Assembly (NCBI RefSeq): GCF_021049305.1
Contig: NZ_CP088081.1
Location: 3,771,119-3,835,118 of the forward strand
Origin: Ideonella dechloratans
GTDB lineage: Bacteria > Pseudomonadota > Gammaproteobacteria > Burkholderiales > Burkholderiaceae_C
Reading direction: 5' to 3'
DNA length: 64,000 bases
The notes beneath the pieces were generated by a model. That model saw only the letters and a program-made list of their open reading frames with translations, was not told where the DNA came from and made no database searches. Each line of letters starts with the position of its first letter. Position 1 is the first letter of the stretch. A program made the translations under genes and the position numbers. This document shows positions 8,607-18,427 of the stretch, in pieces.

Positions 8607-9764
8607 TCATGCCATGAACCTCAGGCCGCTGACGATGTCGATGTGGCTCATGCGCCAGGCCGGCCAGGCCGCGGCCACCGTGCCCACCAGCAGGGCCGCG
8701 CCGATCTGCAGGCCCATGGTCAGCGGCGTGATGTGGAAGGCCGGCAGGAAGCTGCCCAGCGCGTGGGCGATGCCGGCCACCGCCGGGAAGGTGGCCAGGA
8801 GACCCAGCGCGCCGCCGATCACCGCGATCAGCAGGCTTTCGCCGAAGAGCAGGGCGACGACGAAGCGCGGCGGGAAGCCCAGGGCCTTGAGCGTGGCGTA
8901 CTCGGACAGGCGCTCGCGCGCGGTCATGGTCATGGTGTTGGCCATGACCGCCATGATGATGACGATGATGATGAAGCTCACCGCCTGGATGGCCGCCAGG
9001 ATGGCGTCGCTCATCGAGACGAAGCTGAGCTGGAAGGCGGCTTCGGTCTCGGTCAGGGTCTCGGCCAGGGAGTTGCGGAACTCGGCGTCGATGTGCTGCG
9101 AGATGAGGGCGGCATTGGCCGGCTGGTCGATGCCGACGATGAAGGCGCCGGTGCTGTCGCCCCGGCCGGGGAAGCGCTGCTTGATGCTCTCGTTGACCAG
9201 CTCGTAGTGGACCAGCATCTGGTTCTCGTCGGTCCTGGCTTCGGCGCCGGTCCAGATGCCGCGCAGCGTGAAGGTCCAGGTGCCGGGGTAGATGGTGCCG
9301 CGCAGCGGGATCTGGTCGCCGATCTTCCAGCCGTACTGGGCGGCCAGCTTGCGGCCCACCACCGCCCCCTGGCGGTCGCGGATGAAGGCCTCCTTCTCCT
9401 CGGGCTTGAGCACGTACTCGGGGTAGAGCTTGAGGTAGCTGGCGGGCTCCACCGCGAACTGGGGGAAGAAGTTCTTCTCGCTCTGGTAGATGCCGCCGAA
9501 CCAGTTGGCCCAGCTGACCGCGGTGACGCCATCGACCGCCTTGATGCGCGGGGCGTAGCTCAGCGGCAGGGCGAAGGTCAGCGAGATGGCGCTGCGGGTG
9601 ACCAGGCGGGTGCTGGAGCTGGCCTCCACGCCCGCGTACCAGGCGTTGATGAGGGTGCGCAGCAGGCCGAAGGCGGTGATGGCCACGACCAGGCCGAGGA
9701 TGGTCAGCCCGGTGCGCAGCCGGTGGCGGAAGGCGTTGCGCAGCAGCAGCTTCAGTAAAAACAT
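8607..9764 (-). CDS. ABC transporter permease, FtsX/MacB-like (first permease)
   Basis: A 385-residue FtsX-family permease with the same architecture as its downstream neighbour: an N-terminal helix after [19 protein letters not shown], a periplasmic domain of about 220 residues and three C-terminal helices, with the cytoplasmic motif [12 protein letters not shown] that contacts the ATPase. Two different permeases with one separate ATPase suggest a heterodimeric transporter, as in LolCDE, rather than the fused MacB homodimer. It lies 22 bp downstream of the ATPase gene. Confidence 0.88.
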   Translation of the reverse strand: MFLLKLLLRNAFRHRLRTGLTILGLVVAITAFGLLRTLINAWYAGVEASSSTRLVTRSAISLTFALPLSYAPRIKAVDGVTAVSWANWFGGIYQSEKNFFPQFAVEPASYLKLYPEYVLKPEEKEAFIRDRQGAVVGRKLAAQYGWKIGDQIPLRGTIYPGTWTFTLRGIWTGAEARTDENQMLVHYELVNESIKQRFPGRGDSTGAFIVGIDQPANAALISQHIDAEFRNSLAETLTETEAAFQLSFVSMSDAILAAIQAVSFIIIVIIMAVMANTMTMTARERLSEYATLKALGFPPRFVVALLFGESLLIAVIGGALGLLATFPAVAGIAHALGSFLPAFHITPLTMGLQIGAALLVGTVAAAWPAWRMSHIDIVSGLRFMA

Positions 9765-9786
9765 GCCTACCCCCGCCCGTGGCCGC

Positions 9787-10485
<699 letters not shown>

Positions 10486-11793
10486 TCACTTGGCTCCCGC
10501 GGCGGCCACCTTGACGCGCGCCTGGTCCTTCAGGCCCTCGGGCGGCGAGAGCACCAGGCGGTCACCGGCCTTCAGGCCGCCGGCCTGGCGCAGCTCGACC
10601 ACATCGCCCAGGGTGCGGCCCTTGGCCACGGTGACGGCGCTGGCCTTGTCGTCGGCGCCGATGCGGAAGACCACCTCGTGGCCGTCGCGGGGGACGATGG
10701 CCTGCGGCGGCACGGCCAGCACCGGCTGCTGGTCGGCGGCGCTGACCGCCTGGGACAGGAAGCTGACCTTGGCGCTCATCTCCGGCAGGATGCGCGGGTC
10801 CAGCTGCTCGAAGCGCACCTTGGTCATCACCGTGGCCTTGGCCCGGTCCACCGTGGGCACGATGCGCGAGACGCTGCCGCGAAAGCGCACGCCGGGAATG
10901 GCGTCCAGCGTGATCTCCACCGGCTGATCGGGCTTGACCTGGGCCACGTTCGATTCGGAGACATCGGCCTCGACCTCCAGCGTGGACATGTCGGCCACCG
11001 TCACCACCGCGCCCGAGGTGCCCGAGGCGTTGGAGAAGGGCGTGATCAGGTCGCCCACGTTGGCGTTCTTGACCAGCACCACGCAGTCGAAGGGCGCGCG
11101 GATCTCGGTGAAGTCGCGGTTGACCTGCTGGACCTGCACCTGGGCCTGGGCCTGGGCCAGGCCGGCGCGCGCGGTGCCCACGCCGGCCACGGCGGCGGCG
11201 GTGGCGGCCTGGGCCGCCCGGGCCTGGGTGCGGGCCGTCTCCACCGCCTGGGGCGAGACGAAGTTCTGGGCCGCCAGGCCCTCGGTGCGGCGCAGGTTGT
11301 CCTCGGCCAGGGCCTGCTGGGCCTGGGCCTGGGCCTGGCTGGCCTGGGCCTGCCTGAGCGCCGCCTCGGCCTGCTGCACCCCGGCCTGGCTGGCCGACAG
11401 CGAGGCCAGCACGTCGGAGGCGTCCAGCCGCGCGATCAGATCGCCCTTCTTGAGCACGCTGCCCTCGCGCACTTCCAGCGCCACCAGCCGGCCGGTGGCC
11501 TTGGACGCCACGGCCGCGCGGCGCTGGGCCACCACATAGCCCGAGGCGGCCAGCAGGTTGTACTGCTGCGAACCGTAGGCCGTCTGCACCGCGGTGGCCT
11601 GCACCTCGGTGGTGTGGGGCCCGAACAGGCCCACCGCCACCGCGATGGCCACGCCCACCGCCAGCACCACCGGCCAGCGGCGGCGGCGCCGGGCCGGGCC
11701 GGCACCGCGCTGGATCTTCAGGCCGGCCAGGCCGGTGGGCGCCGCGGGGGGCGGGGGGGCGGAAGCGGGCGAGGCGTGGGAGGGATCGACCAT
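10486..11793 (-). CDS. Periplasmic adaptor (membrane-fusion) protein of ABC efflux system, MacA/HlyD family
   Basis: First gene of the efflux operon. From the ATG at 11793 it encodes 435 residues: a Pro/Ala-rich cytoplasmic start, Arg-rich stop signal, one membrane anchor, then a barrel-sandwich domain (SKATGRLVALEVREGSVLKKGDLIARLD), a long Gln/Ala-rich coiled-coil hairpin (about residues 130-230) and beta-barrel and membrane-proximal domains. Such adaptors link an inner-membrane ABC pump to an outer-membrane channel; no TolC-like gene is present here. An in-frame start at 11904 exists but lacks signal features. Short C-runs near the start (coding PPPP) could be slippage-prone. Confidence 0.88.
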   Translation of the reverse strand: MVDPSHASPASAPPPPAAPTGLAGLKIQRGAGPARRRRRWPVVLAVGVAIAVAVGLFGPHTTEVQATAVQTAYGSQQYNLLAASGYVVAQRRAAVASKATGRLVALEVREGSVLKKGDLIARLDASDVLASLSASQAGVQQAEAALRQAQASQAQAQAQQALAEDNLRRTEGLAAQNFVSPQAVETARTQARAAQAATAAAVAGVGTARAGLAQAQAQVQVQQVNRDFTEIRAPFDCVVLVKNANVGDLITPFSNASGTSGAVVTVADMSTLEVEADVSESNVAQVKPDQPVEITLDAIPGVRFRGSVSRIVPTVDRAKATVMTKVRFEQLDPRILPEMSAKVSFLSQAVSAADQQPVLAVPPQAIVPRDGHEVVFRIGADDKASAVTVAKGRTLGDVVELRQAGGLKAGDRLVLSPPEGLKDQARVKVAAAGAK

Positions 11794-11898
11794 GGGCAGG
11801 AGCGGGGCGAGCCAGGGAAACCCCAAGCATGCCATGAGTGCACCGGTCGCCAGAAACCCGGCCCCCCTGTCCACCGCCCGGGCACTGCTAACGTTGGA

Positions 11899-11921
11899 GG
11901 CCATGTTGGAACCTCATGGCC
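11899..11921. promoter_or_regulatory. Inverted repeat upstream of efflux operon (candidate operator)
   Basis: GGCCATG-N9-CATGGCC forms perfect 7-bp arms in the 180-bp gap between the leftward adaptor gene and the rightward thioredoxin-fold gene. It does not resemble the SoxR dyad at 6890. It could be an operator or a chance palindrome, and no -10/-35 pair is convincing beside it. Confidence 0.3.
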
Positions 11922-11973
11922 CGGACGGACTCTGACACCGGCGCCCTGACCTTTGCGTGACAAGGAACCCGTT

Positions 11974-12555
11974 GTGAACCGTCGACACTTCACCCTGCAG
12001 ACCGCCGCCGCCCTGATGGTGGGCGTGCTGGCCGCCTGCGACCAGACCCCGGCCCAGGCCGCCGCCCCCAGCGTGGCCAAGATCCCGGCCGACCAGGCCT
12101 ACGCCCTGGCCGCCAAGGGCACCGGCTTCTCGGTGGGGCCGCTGATGGCCGCCCACACCGCCTATGTGTTCTTCGACACCACCTGCCCGCACTGCGCTCA
12201 CCTGTGGCAGGCCCTGCAGCCGCTGGCCAGCCAGGTGCGGGTGGTGTGGATGCCGGTGGGCTATCTGCAGCCCAAGTCCCTGACCCAGGGCGTGACCATC
12301 CTGTCGGCGCCGGAGCCCAAGGTGGCGATGGCCGAGAACGAGCAGCGCCTGCTGGCCCGCCAGGGCGGCATCACGCCGGCCAGCACCCTGAATGAAGACC
12401 TGGTGCAGAAGGTCAAGGCCAACACCGCGCTGTTCATGCAGATCAGCGGCGAGAGCGTGCCGCTGATCCTGTTCCGCAACGCCAAGACCGGCGAATACGG
12501 CAGCCAGGCCGGGGCGATGGACACCGCCCAGTTCGCCGCCCTGCTGGGGCTGTGA
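11974..12555 (+). CDS. Thioredoxin-fold thiol:disulfide interchange lipoprotein (DsbG-like)
   Basis: The GTG start at 11974 is favoured: AAGGAA lies 6 bp upstream, and the product then begins NRRHF with a hydrophobic core and lipobox LAAC (Cys about residue 22). The mature part is a thioredoxin fold with active site FFDTTCPHC (Cys about 71 and 74) and a cis-Pro segment SVPLILF. The CPHC pair suggests an oxidase or isomerase acting on exported proteins. With 193 codons it is shorter than DsbG or DsbC and lacks their N-terminal dimerisation domain. The twin Arg might instead indicate Tat export. Confidence 0.8.
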   Translation: MNRRHFTLQTAAALMVGVLAACDQTPAQAAAPSVAKIPADQAYALAAKGTGFSVGPLMAAHTAYVFFDTTCPHCAHLWQALQPLASQVRVVWMPVGYLQPKSLTQGVTILSAPEPKVAMAENEQRLLARQGGITPASTLNEDLVQKVKANTALFMQISGESVPLILFRNAKTGEYGSQAGAMDTAQFAALLGL

Positions 12556-12582
12556 ACCCGCCGCGCAGGACGGGCGTCGGCC

Positions 12583-13704
12583 TCAGGTCGGCGCGTCCTG
12601 CAGTTCGGCGCTGGCGATGACGCCACCGCCCAGGCAGACCTCGCCGTCGTAGAGCACGGCCGACTGGCCCGGGGTGACGGCCCATTGCGGCTCGGTGAAG
12701 TCCAGCCGCAGCGTGGCCCCGGCGCCGGGCGCCAGCGTGCAGGGCGCGTCAGCCTGGCGGTAGCGGGTCTTGGCGGCGATGGCCCCGGGCGCCGGCGGCT
12801 CGCCGGCCACCCAGCTGGTGTCGTCGGCCACCAGGCTGCGGTACTGCAACCAGGGGTGGTCGTGGCCCTGCACCACGTAGAGGATGTTGCGCTCCAGGTC
12901 CTTGCGGGCCACGTACCAGGGGGCGTGCTCGCCGCCGCCGCGCTGGGCCTTCTTCTCCTTCACGCCGCCGATGCCCAGGCCCTGGCGCTGGCCCAGGGTG
13001 TAGAAGGACAGGCCCACATGCTCGCCCAGCCGGCGGCCGCGGTCATCCAGGATGGGGCCGGGCTGGTTGCTGAGGTAGCGGTTGAGGAAGTCGCGGAAGG
13101 GCCGCTCGCCGATGAAGCAGATGCCGGTGGAGTCCTTCTTCTTGGCATTGGGCAGCTTGAGCTCGGCGGCGATGCGGCGCACCTCGGTCTTGGGCAGCTC
13201 ACCCACCGGGAAGATGGTCTTGGAGAGCTGGGCCTGGTTGAGCCGGTGCAGGAAGTAGCTCTGGTCCTTCAGCGGGTCCAGGCCCTTGAGCAGCTGGAAG
13301 CGTCCGCCCACTTCGCGCACCCGGGCATAGTGGCCGGTGGCGATCTTGTCGGCGCCCAGGCGCATGGCGTGGTCCAGGAAGGCCTTGAACTTGATCTCGG
13401 CGTTGCACAGCACGTCCGGGTTGGGCGTGCGGCCGGCCTGGTACTCGCGCAGGAACTCGGCGAAGACGCGGTCCTTGTACTCGGCCGCGAAGTTGACGTG
13501 CTCGATCTCGATGCCCAGCACGTCGGCCACCGAAGCGGCGTCCAGGAAGTCCTGGCGCGTCGAGCAGTACTCGCCGTCGTCGTCGTCTTCCCAGTTCTTC
13601 ATGAAGATGCCGATGACCTCGTAGCCCTGCTGCTGGAGCAGCCAGGCGGAGACCGAGGAATCGACGCCGCCGGACAGGCCGACGACCACACGTTGTGAAG
13701 CCAT
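12583..13704 (-). CDS. mnmA: tRNA-specific 2-thiouridylase MnmA
   Basis: A 373-residue MnmA/TrmU. The PP-loop SGGVDSS is at residues 11-17, catalytic Cys at about 100 (NPDVLCN) and about 196 ([11 protein letters not shown]), and the family block GHYARV is present. The enzyme adenylates U34 of tRNA Lys, Glu and Gln and inserts sulfur to make 2-thiouridine, relaying sulfur from IscS. It lies 60 bp downstream of a NudJ-like gene on the same strand, an arrangement also found in enterobacteria. Confidence 0.97.
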   Translation of the reverse strand: MASQRVVVGLSGGVDSSVSAWLLQQQGYEVIGIFMKNWEDDDDGEYCSTRQDFLDAASVADVLGIEIEHVNFAAEYKDRVFAEFLREYQAGRTPNPDVLCNAEIKFKAFLDHAMRLGADKIATGHYARVREVGGRFQLLKGLDPLKDQSYFLHRLNQAQLSKTIFPVGELPKTEVRRIAAELKLPNAKKKDSTGICFIGERPFRDFLNRYLSNQPGPILDDRGRRLGEHVGLSFYTLGQRQGLGIGGVKEKKAQRGGGEHAPWYVARKDLERNILYVVQGHDHPWLQYRSLVADDTSWVAGEPPAPGAIAAKTRYRQADAPCTLAPGAGATLRLDFTEPQWAVTPGQSAVLYDGEVCLGGGVIASAELQDAPT

Positions 13705-13764
13705 ATCCCGGATTGTAAAAAGGCCGGGCTGCCCGCGCCGGCGTGGGGCCTCGCCCGGCGGCCC

Positions 13765-14247
13765 TCAGGCCCGGCCGTAGAGGCTGGGATCGGTGTGCAG
13801 CAGGTCCAGGGGGTAGCGCTGCCCGGCCCGGTACTGGCCGATGCTGTCGAGCACGAAATGGCTGCGGTGCCGCGCACGGCAGGCCTGCAGTTCCTCCCAG
13901 CTCAGCCAGTGGTTGGCCACCACCGGCGCGTCGTAGACCCGGCCGGCCACAGGCTCAGCCACCGAGCCGGTGAAGGCGAATCGCAGGAAGGTGATGTCCT
14001 CGCCACCCGGGCGCTGCAGCCGACCCATGTGGATGCCCACCAGCGCCTGCGCCACAAAGGGCCGCATGGTCTCTTCCAGCACCTCGCGGGCCACCGCCTC
14101 GACCAGGCTCTCGCCCGGGTCCAGGTGGCCGGCCGGCGTGTTCAGGCGCAGGCCGTCGGCCGTCATTTCCTCGACCAGCAGAAAGCGGCCGTCGCGCTCG
14201 ATCACCGCGGCCACGGTGACGTTCGGTTTCCAGCGTGGTGCACCCAT
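13765..14247 (-). CDS. nudJ: NUDIX hydrolase, NudJ type
   Basis: A 160-residue NUDIX hydrolase from the ATG at 14247; the start WKPNVTVAAVIERDGRFLLV matches NudJ. The Nudix box GHLDPGESLVEAVAREVLEET is complete except that the usual Gly after EET is Met; the metal-binding REVLEE core is intact. E. coli NudJ removes phosphate from nucleoside tri- and diphosphates and from thiamine pyrophosphate precursors. Position just upstream of mnmA supports the name. A longer in-frame extension upstream lacks family similarity and was left out. Confidence 0.88.
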   Translation of the reverse strand: MGAPRWKPNVTVAAVIERDGRFLLVEEMTADGLRLNTPAGHLDPGESLVEAVAREVLEETMRPFVAQALVGIHMGRLQRPGGEDITFLRFAFTGSVAEPVAGRVYDAPVVANHWLSWEELQACRARHRSHFVLDSIGQYRAGQRYPLDLLHTDPSLYGRA

Positions 14248-14437
14248 GCCGGCATGGTAACCAGCCTGAAACCCGGCGCGGTTTTTGGGGGGTGGCGGGC
14301 AGGCCCGTCGGGGGCCTGCCACACCCCGGCCGCCCCCCTCTCGCAAGTGGGGCCATTGCCTGTAAGCTGCCCTGCAACCAGCGGGCGGCAACGCACCGCC
14401 CGCAGACCATCCCCGCATTGAAGAAGAGGAGAGACCC

Positions 14438-15571
<1,134 letters not shown>

Positions 15572-15606
15572 ACCTCTTTCATCCCAACATCGATCGGAGC
15601 CCTGCC

Positions 15607-15921
15607 ATGGACGCCGTGTCCCCGACCCTGATCAACCTGATCATCTTCGTGCTGGCCATCTACGTGGGTTACCACGTGGTGTGGACCGTCACCCCCGCGC
15701 TGCACACCCCGCTGATGGCGGTGACCAATGCGGTGTCTGCCATCGTCATCGTGGGCGCCATGCTGGCCGCCGCGCTGACCGAAACCCCCCTGGGCAAGAC
15801 CATGGGGGTGCTGGCCGTGGCCCTGGCCGCGGTGAACGTCTTCGGCGGCTTTCTGGTGACGCGCCGCATGCTGGAGATGTTCAAGAAGAAGGAGAAGAAG
15901 AAGCCGGAGGAGAAGGCGTGA
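15607..15921 (+). CDS. pntAB: NAD(P) transhydrogenase, alpha subunit part 2 (membrane)
   Basis: A 104-residue membrane subunit with about three helices (residues 8-27, 38-58, 63-85) and a Lys/Glu-rich cytoplasmic tail. It corresponds to the membrane end of E. coli PntA and forms part of the proton channel with PntB. Its stop overlaps the GTG start of a small downstream gene (GTGA), so translation of the two is probably coupled. Confidence 0.94.
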   Translation: MDAVSPTLINLIIFVLAIYVGYHVVWTVTPALHTPLMAVTNAVSAIVIVGAMLAAALTETPLGKTMGVLAVALAAVNVFGGFLVTRRMLEMFKKKEKKKPEEKA

Positions 15922-16130
15922 AAGCCGTCGTCCTCACCGTCGTCTTCGTCGTCGGCCTGATCAACGCCAGTTTCGTCGGCGTGGTCGTGGCCGAGCTGGC
16001 CGAATCCCGCACCGCGGGCGCGCTGGCTGCACTCGTCACGATGGCCCTGGAGGCCCTCGTCGTGCGCCAGGTCCGCAAGGCCATCGCCGCTTCCTCTTCC
16101 GCCCAGCCCCAGCCCGGGAGTCCCGCATGA
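15918..16130 (+). CDS. Small hydrophobic membrane protein between pntAB and pntB
   Basis: A 70-residue reading frame filling the space between pntAB and pntB. Its GTG overlaps the pntAB stop (GTGA), and its TGA overlaps the pntB ATG (ATGA), so all three genes are likely coupled in translation. The sequence shows a hydrophobic helix at about residues 3-25, a second hydrophobic stretch at about 31-47 and a basic Arg/Lys patch (RQVRKA) before a Pro/Gln tail. I recognise no family. It could be an accessory subunit or assembly factor of the transhydrogenase. Coding status is inferred from the tight overlaps and uninterrupted hydrophobic pattern. Confidence 0.6.
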   Translation: MKAVVLTVVFVVGLINASFVGVVVAELAESRTAGALAALVTMALEALVVRQVRKAIAASSSAQPQPGSPA

Positions 16131-17551
16131 GCATGAACCTCGTGACGCTGCTGTACCTGATCGCCAGCGTCTGCTTCATCCAGGCCTTGAAGGGCCTGTC
16201 CCACCCCACCACCTCGATCCGCGGCAATGTGTTCGGCATGACCGGCATGACGATCGCGGTGGTGACCACCGCCGCGCTGATCGCCAAGCTGGCCGGCTCG
16301 CCCATGGGCCTGTCCTGGGTGCTGGTCGGCCTGCTGGTGGGCGGCAGCGCCGGCGCCATCATGGCCCAGCGGGTGGAGATGACCAAGATGCCCGAGCTGG
16401 TGGCCTTCATGCACAGCATGATCGGCCTGGCCGCGGTCTTCATCGCGGTGGCCGCCGTGGCCGAGCCCGGCGCCCTGCTGCACGGCCTGGCCAAGGGCGA
16501 CCCCATCCCCACCGGCAACCGGCTGGAGCTCTTCCTGGGCGCGGCCATCGGCGCCATCACCTTCAGCGGCTCGGTCATCGCCTTCGGCAAGCTCTCGGGC
16601 AAGTCCAAGTTCCGCCTGTTCCAGGGCGCGCCGGTGCAGTTCGGCGGCCAGCACCTGCTGAACCTGGTGCTGGGCCTGGCCACCGTGGGCCTGGGCCTGG
16701 CCTTCATGGCCACCGAGAGTTGGAGCGCCTTCTTCGCCATGCTGGCCCTGGCCTTCGTGCTGGGCGTGCTGATCATCATCCCGATCGGCGGCGCCGACAT
16801 GCCGGTGGTGGTCTCCATGCTCAACAGCTACTCGGGCTGGGCGGCCGCGGGCATCGGCTTCTCGCTGAACAACGCGATGCTGATCATCGCCGGCTCGCTG
16901 GTGGGCAGCTCGGGCGCCATCCTCAGCTACATCATGTGCAAGGCGATGAACCGCTCGTTCATCAACGTGATCCTGGGCGGCTTCGGCGGTGACACCGCCA
17001 CGGCGGCCGCGGGCGACCAGGTGCAGCGCTCGGTCAAGAGCGGCAGCGCCGACGACGCGGCCTTCATCCTGGGCAATGCCGAGACGGTGGTCATCGTGCC
17101 GGGCTATGGCCTGGCGGTGGCCCGCGCCCAGCACGCGGTCAAGGAGCTGGCCGAGAAGCTCACCGAGAAGGGCATCACGGTCAAGTACGCCATCCACCCG
17201 GTGGCCGGCCGCATGCCCGGCCACATGAACGTGCTGCTGGCCGAGGCCGAGGTGCCCTACGACCAGGTCTTCGAGATGGAGGACATCAACGGCGAGTTCG
17301 GCCAGACCGATGTGGCCATCATCCTGGGCGCCAACGACGTGGTGAACCCGGCCGCGCTGCAGAAGGGCTCGCCCATCTACGGCATGCCCATCCTGGAGGC
17401 CTACAAGGCCAAGACCATCATCGTGAACAAGCGCTCGATGGCCGCAGGCTACGCCGGCCTGGACAACGAGCTGTTCTACATGGACAAGACGATGATGGTC
17501 TTCGGCGACGCCAAGAAGGTGGTCGAGGAGATGGTCAAGGCCGTGGAGTGA
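16127..17551 (+). CDS. pntB: NAD(P) transhydrogenase, beta subunit
   Basis: A 474-residue PntB: about eight or nine transmembrane helices (proton channel, domain II) in the first 270 residues, then the NADP(H)-binding domain III with the inverted Rossmann motif GYGLAVARAQHAV, HPVAGRMPGHMNVLLAEA and GANDVVNPAA. It binds NADP(H) outside the membrane next to PntAA. The ATG overlaps the end of the upstream small gene. Confidence 0.97.
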   Translation: MSMNLVTLLYLIASVCFIQALKGLSHPTTSIRGNVFGMTGMTIAVVTTAALIAKLAGSPMGLSWVLVGLLVGGSAGAIMAQRVEMTKMPELVAFMHSMIGLAAVFIAVAAVAEPGALLHGLAKGDPIPTGNRLELFLGAAIGAITFSGSVIAFGKLSGKSKFRLFQGAPVQFGGQHLLNLVLGLATVGLGLAFMATESWSAFFAMLALAFVLGVLIIIPIGGADMPVVVSMLNSYSGWAAAGIGFSLNNAMLIIAGSLVGSSGAILSYIMCKAMNRSFINVILGGFGGDTATAAAGDQVQRSVKSGSADDAAFILGNAETVVIVPGYGLAVARAQHAVKELAEKLTEKGITVKYAIHPVAGRMPGHMNVLLAEAEVPYDQVFEMEDINGEFGQTDVAIILGANDVVNPAALQKGSPIYGMPILEAYKAKTIIVNKRSMAAGYAGLDNELFYMDKTMMVFGDAKKVVEEMVKAVE

Positions 17552-17587
17552 GGGCGGCGCGAGGGCCGGCCCGCGTACCATGCGGGC

Positions 17588-18325
17588 ATGACCCTCGCCA
17601 TCGTCAGCGCCCTGCCCGACGAGCTGGCCGCGCTGCAGGCGCGGCTGGACGTCGACCACACCCAGACCCTGGCCGGCCGCACCCTGCACCGCGGCCGCCT
17701 GGCCGGCCACGACGCCATCCTGGTGCTGTGCGGCGTGGGCAAGGTGGCCGCGGCCACCACCACCGCGCTGCTGCTGGACCGCTTCGACGTGGGTGAGCTG
17801 CTGTTCACCGGCGTGGCCGGCGGCATCGGCCCCGGCGTGGCGGTGGGCGACGTGGTGGTGGCCGACACCCTGCTGCAGCACGACATGGACGCCTCGCCGC
17901 TGTTCCCGCGCTGGGAGGTGCCGCTGACCGGCCTCAGCCGCTTCGCCGCCGATGGCGCGCTCTCCGCCCGGCTGGCCCGCGCGGCCGCGCAGGTGCTGCG
18001 CGAGGCCCCGCCGCCCGCGCTGCGCGAGTTCGGCGTGCAGGCGCCCCGGGTCCACACCGGCCTGGTGATCAGCGGCGACCGTTTCGTCTCCTCGCACGCC
18101 GAGGTGGACACGCTGCGGGCCGAGCTGCCCGACGCCCTGGCCGTGGAGATGGAGGGCGCGGCGGTGGCCCAGGTCTGCCACGACTTCGGCCGGCCCTTCG
18201 CGGTGCTGCGCAGCATCTCCGACCGTGCCGACGACGCGGCGCACGTGGACTTCCCGCGTTTTCTGCGCCAGGTGGCGGCCCCGTATTCGCGCGACATCGT
18301 GCTGGCGGCCCTGCAGGCCGGCTGA
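17588..18325 (+). CDS. mtnN: 5'-methylthioadenosine/S-adenosylhomocysteine nucleosidase
   Basis: A 245-residue nucleosidase of the MtnN/Pfs family. It starts TLAIVSALPDELAAL, placing the catalytic Glu at residue 12; VAGGIGPGVAVGDVVVA and VEMEGAAVAQVC (substrate-binding Glu) follow, and SISDRADD holds the catalytic Asp. The enzyme cleaves adenine from MTA, SAH and 5'-deoxyadenosine, feeding methyl-cycle recycling. It follows pntB by 36 bp on the same strand and may be co-transcribed, though a functional link is not evident. Confidence 0.93.
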   Translation: MTLAIVSALPDELAALQARLDVDHTQTLAGRTLHRGRLAGHDAILVLCGVGKVAAATTTALLLDRFDVGELLFTGVAGGIGPGVAVGDVVVADTLLQHDMDASPLFPRWEVPLTGLSRFAADGALSARLARAAAQVLREAPPPALREFGVQAPRVHTGLVISGDRFVSSHAEVDTLRAELPDALAVEMEGAAVAQVCHDFGRPFAVLRSISDRADDAAHVDFPRFLRQVAAPYSRDIVLAALQAG

Positions 18326-18370
18326 GCGCCGCGACACCGGATACACCCCCCGGGATTACCCGGATCCGAC

Positions 18371-18399
18371 TTATTTTCGAACGATCGTTCGATTACGAT
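18371..18399 (+). promoter_or_regulatory. Promoter with 16-bp perfect palindrome (candidate TetR-type operator) upstream of fadD
   Basis: TCGAACGATCGTTCGA (18377-18392) is a perfect palindrome. It sits in the 17-bp spacer between a weak -35 TTATTT (18371-18376) and a -10 TACGAT (18394-18399), about 36 bp before the fadD start. A repressor bound here would block RNA polymerase. Fatty-acid regulons of proteobacteria are often under TetR-family repressors with palindromes of this kind. No such regulator gene is in the window. Confidence 0.6.
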
Positions 18400-18427
18400 C
18401 TGGGTCGCATCTATGGAGTCCCCGGGA

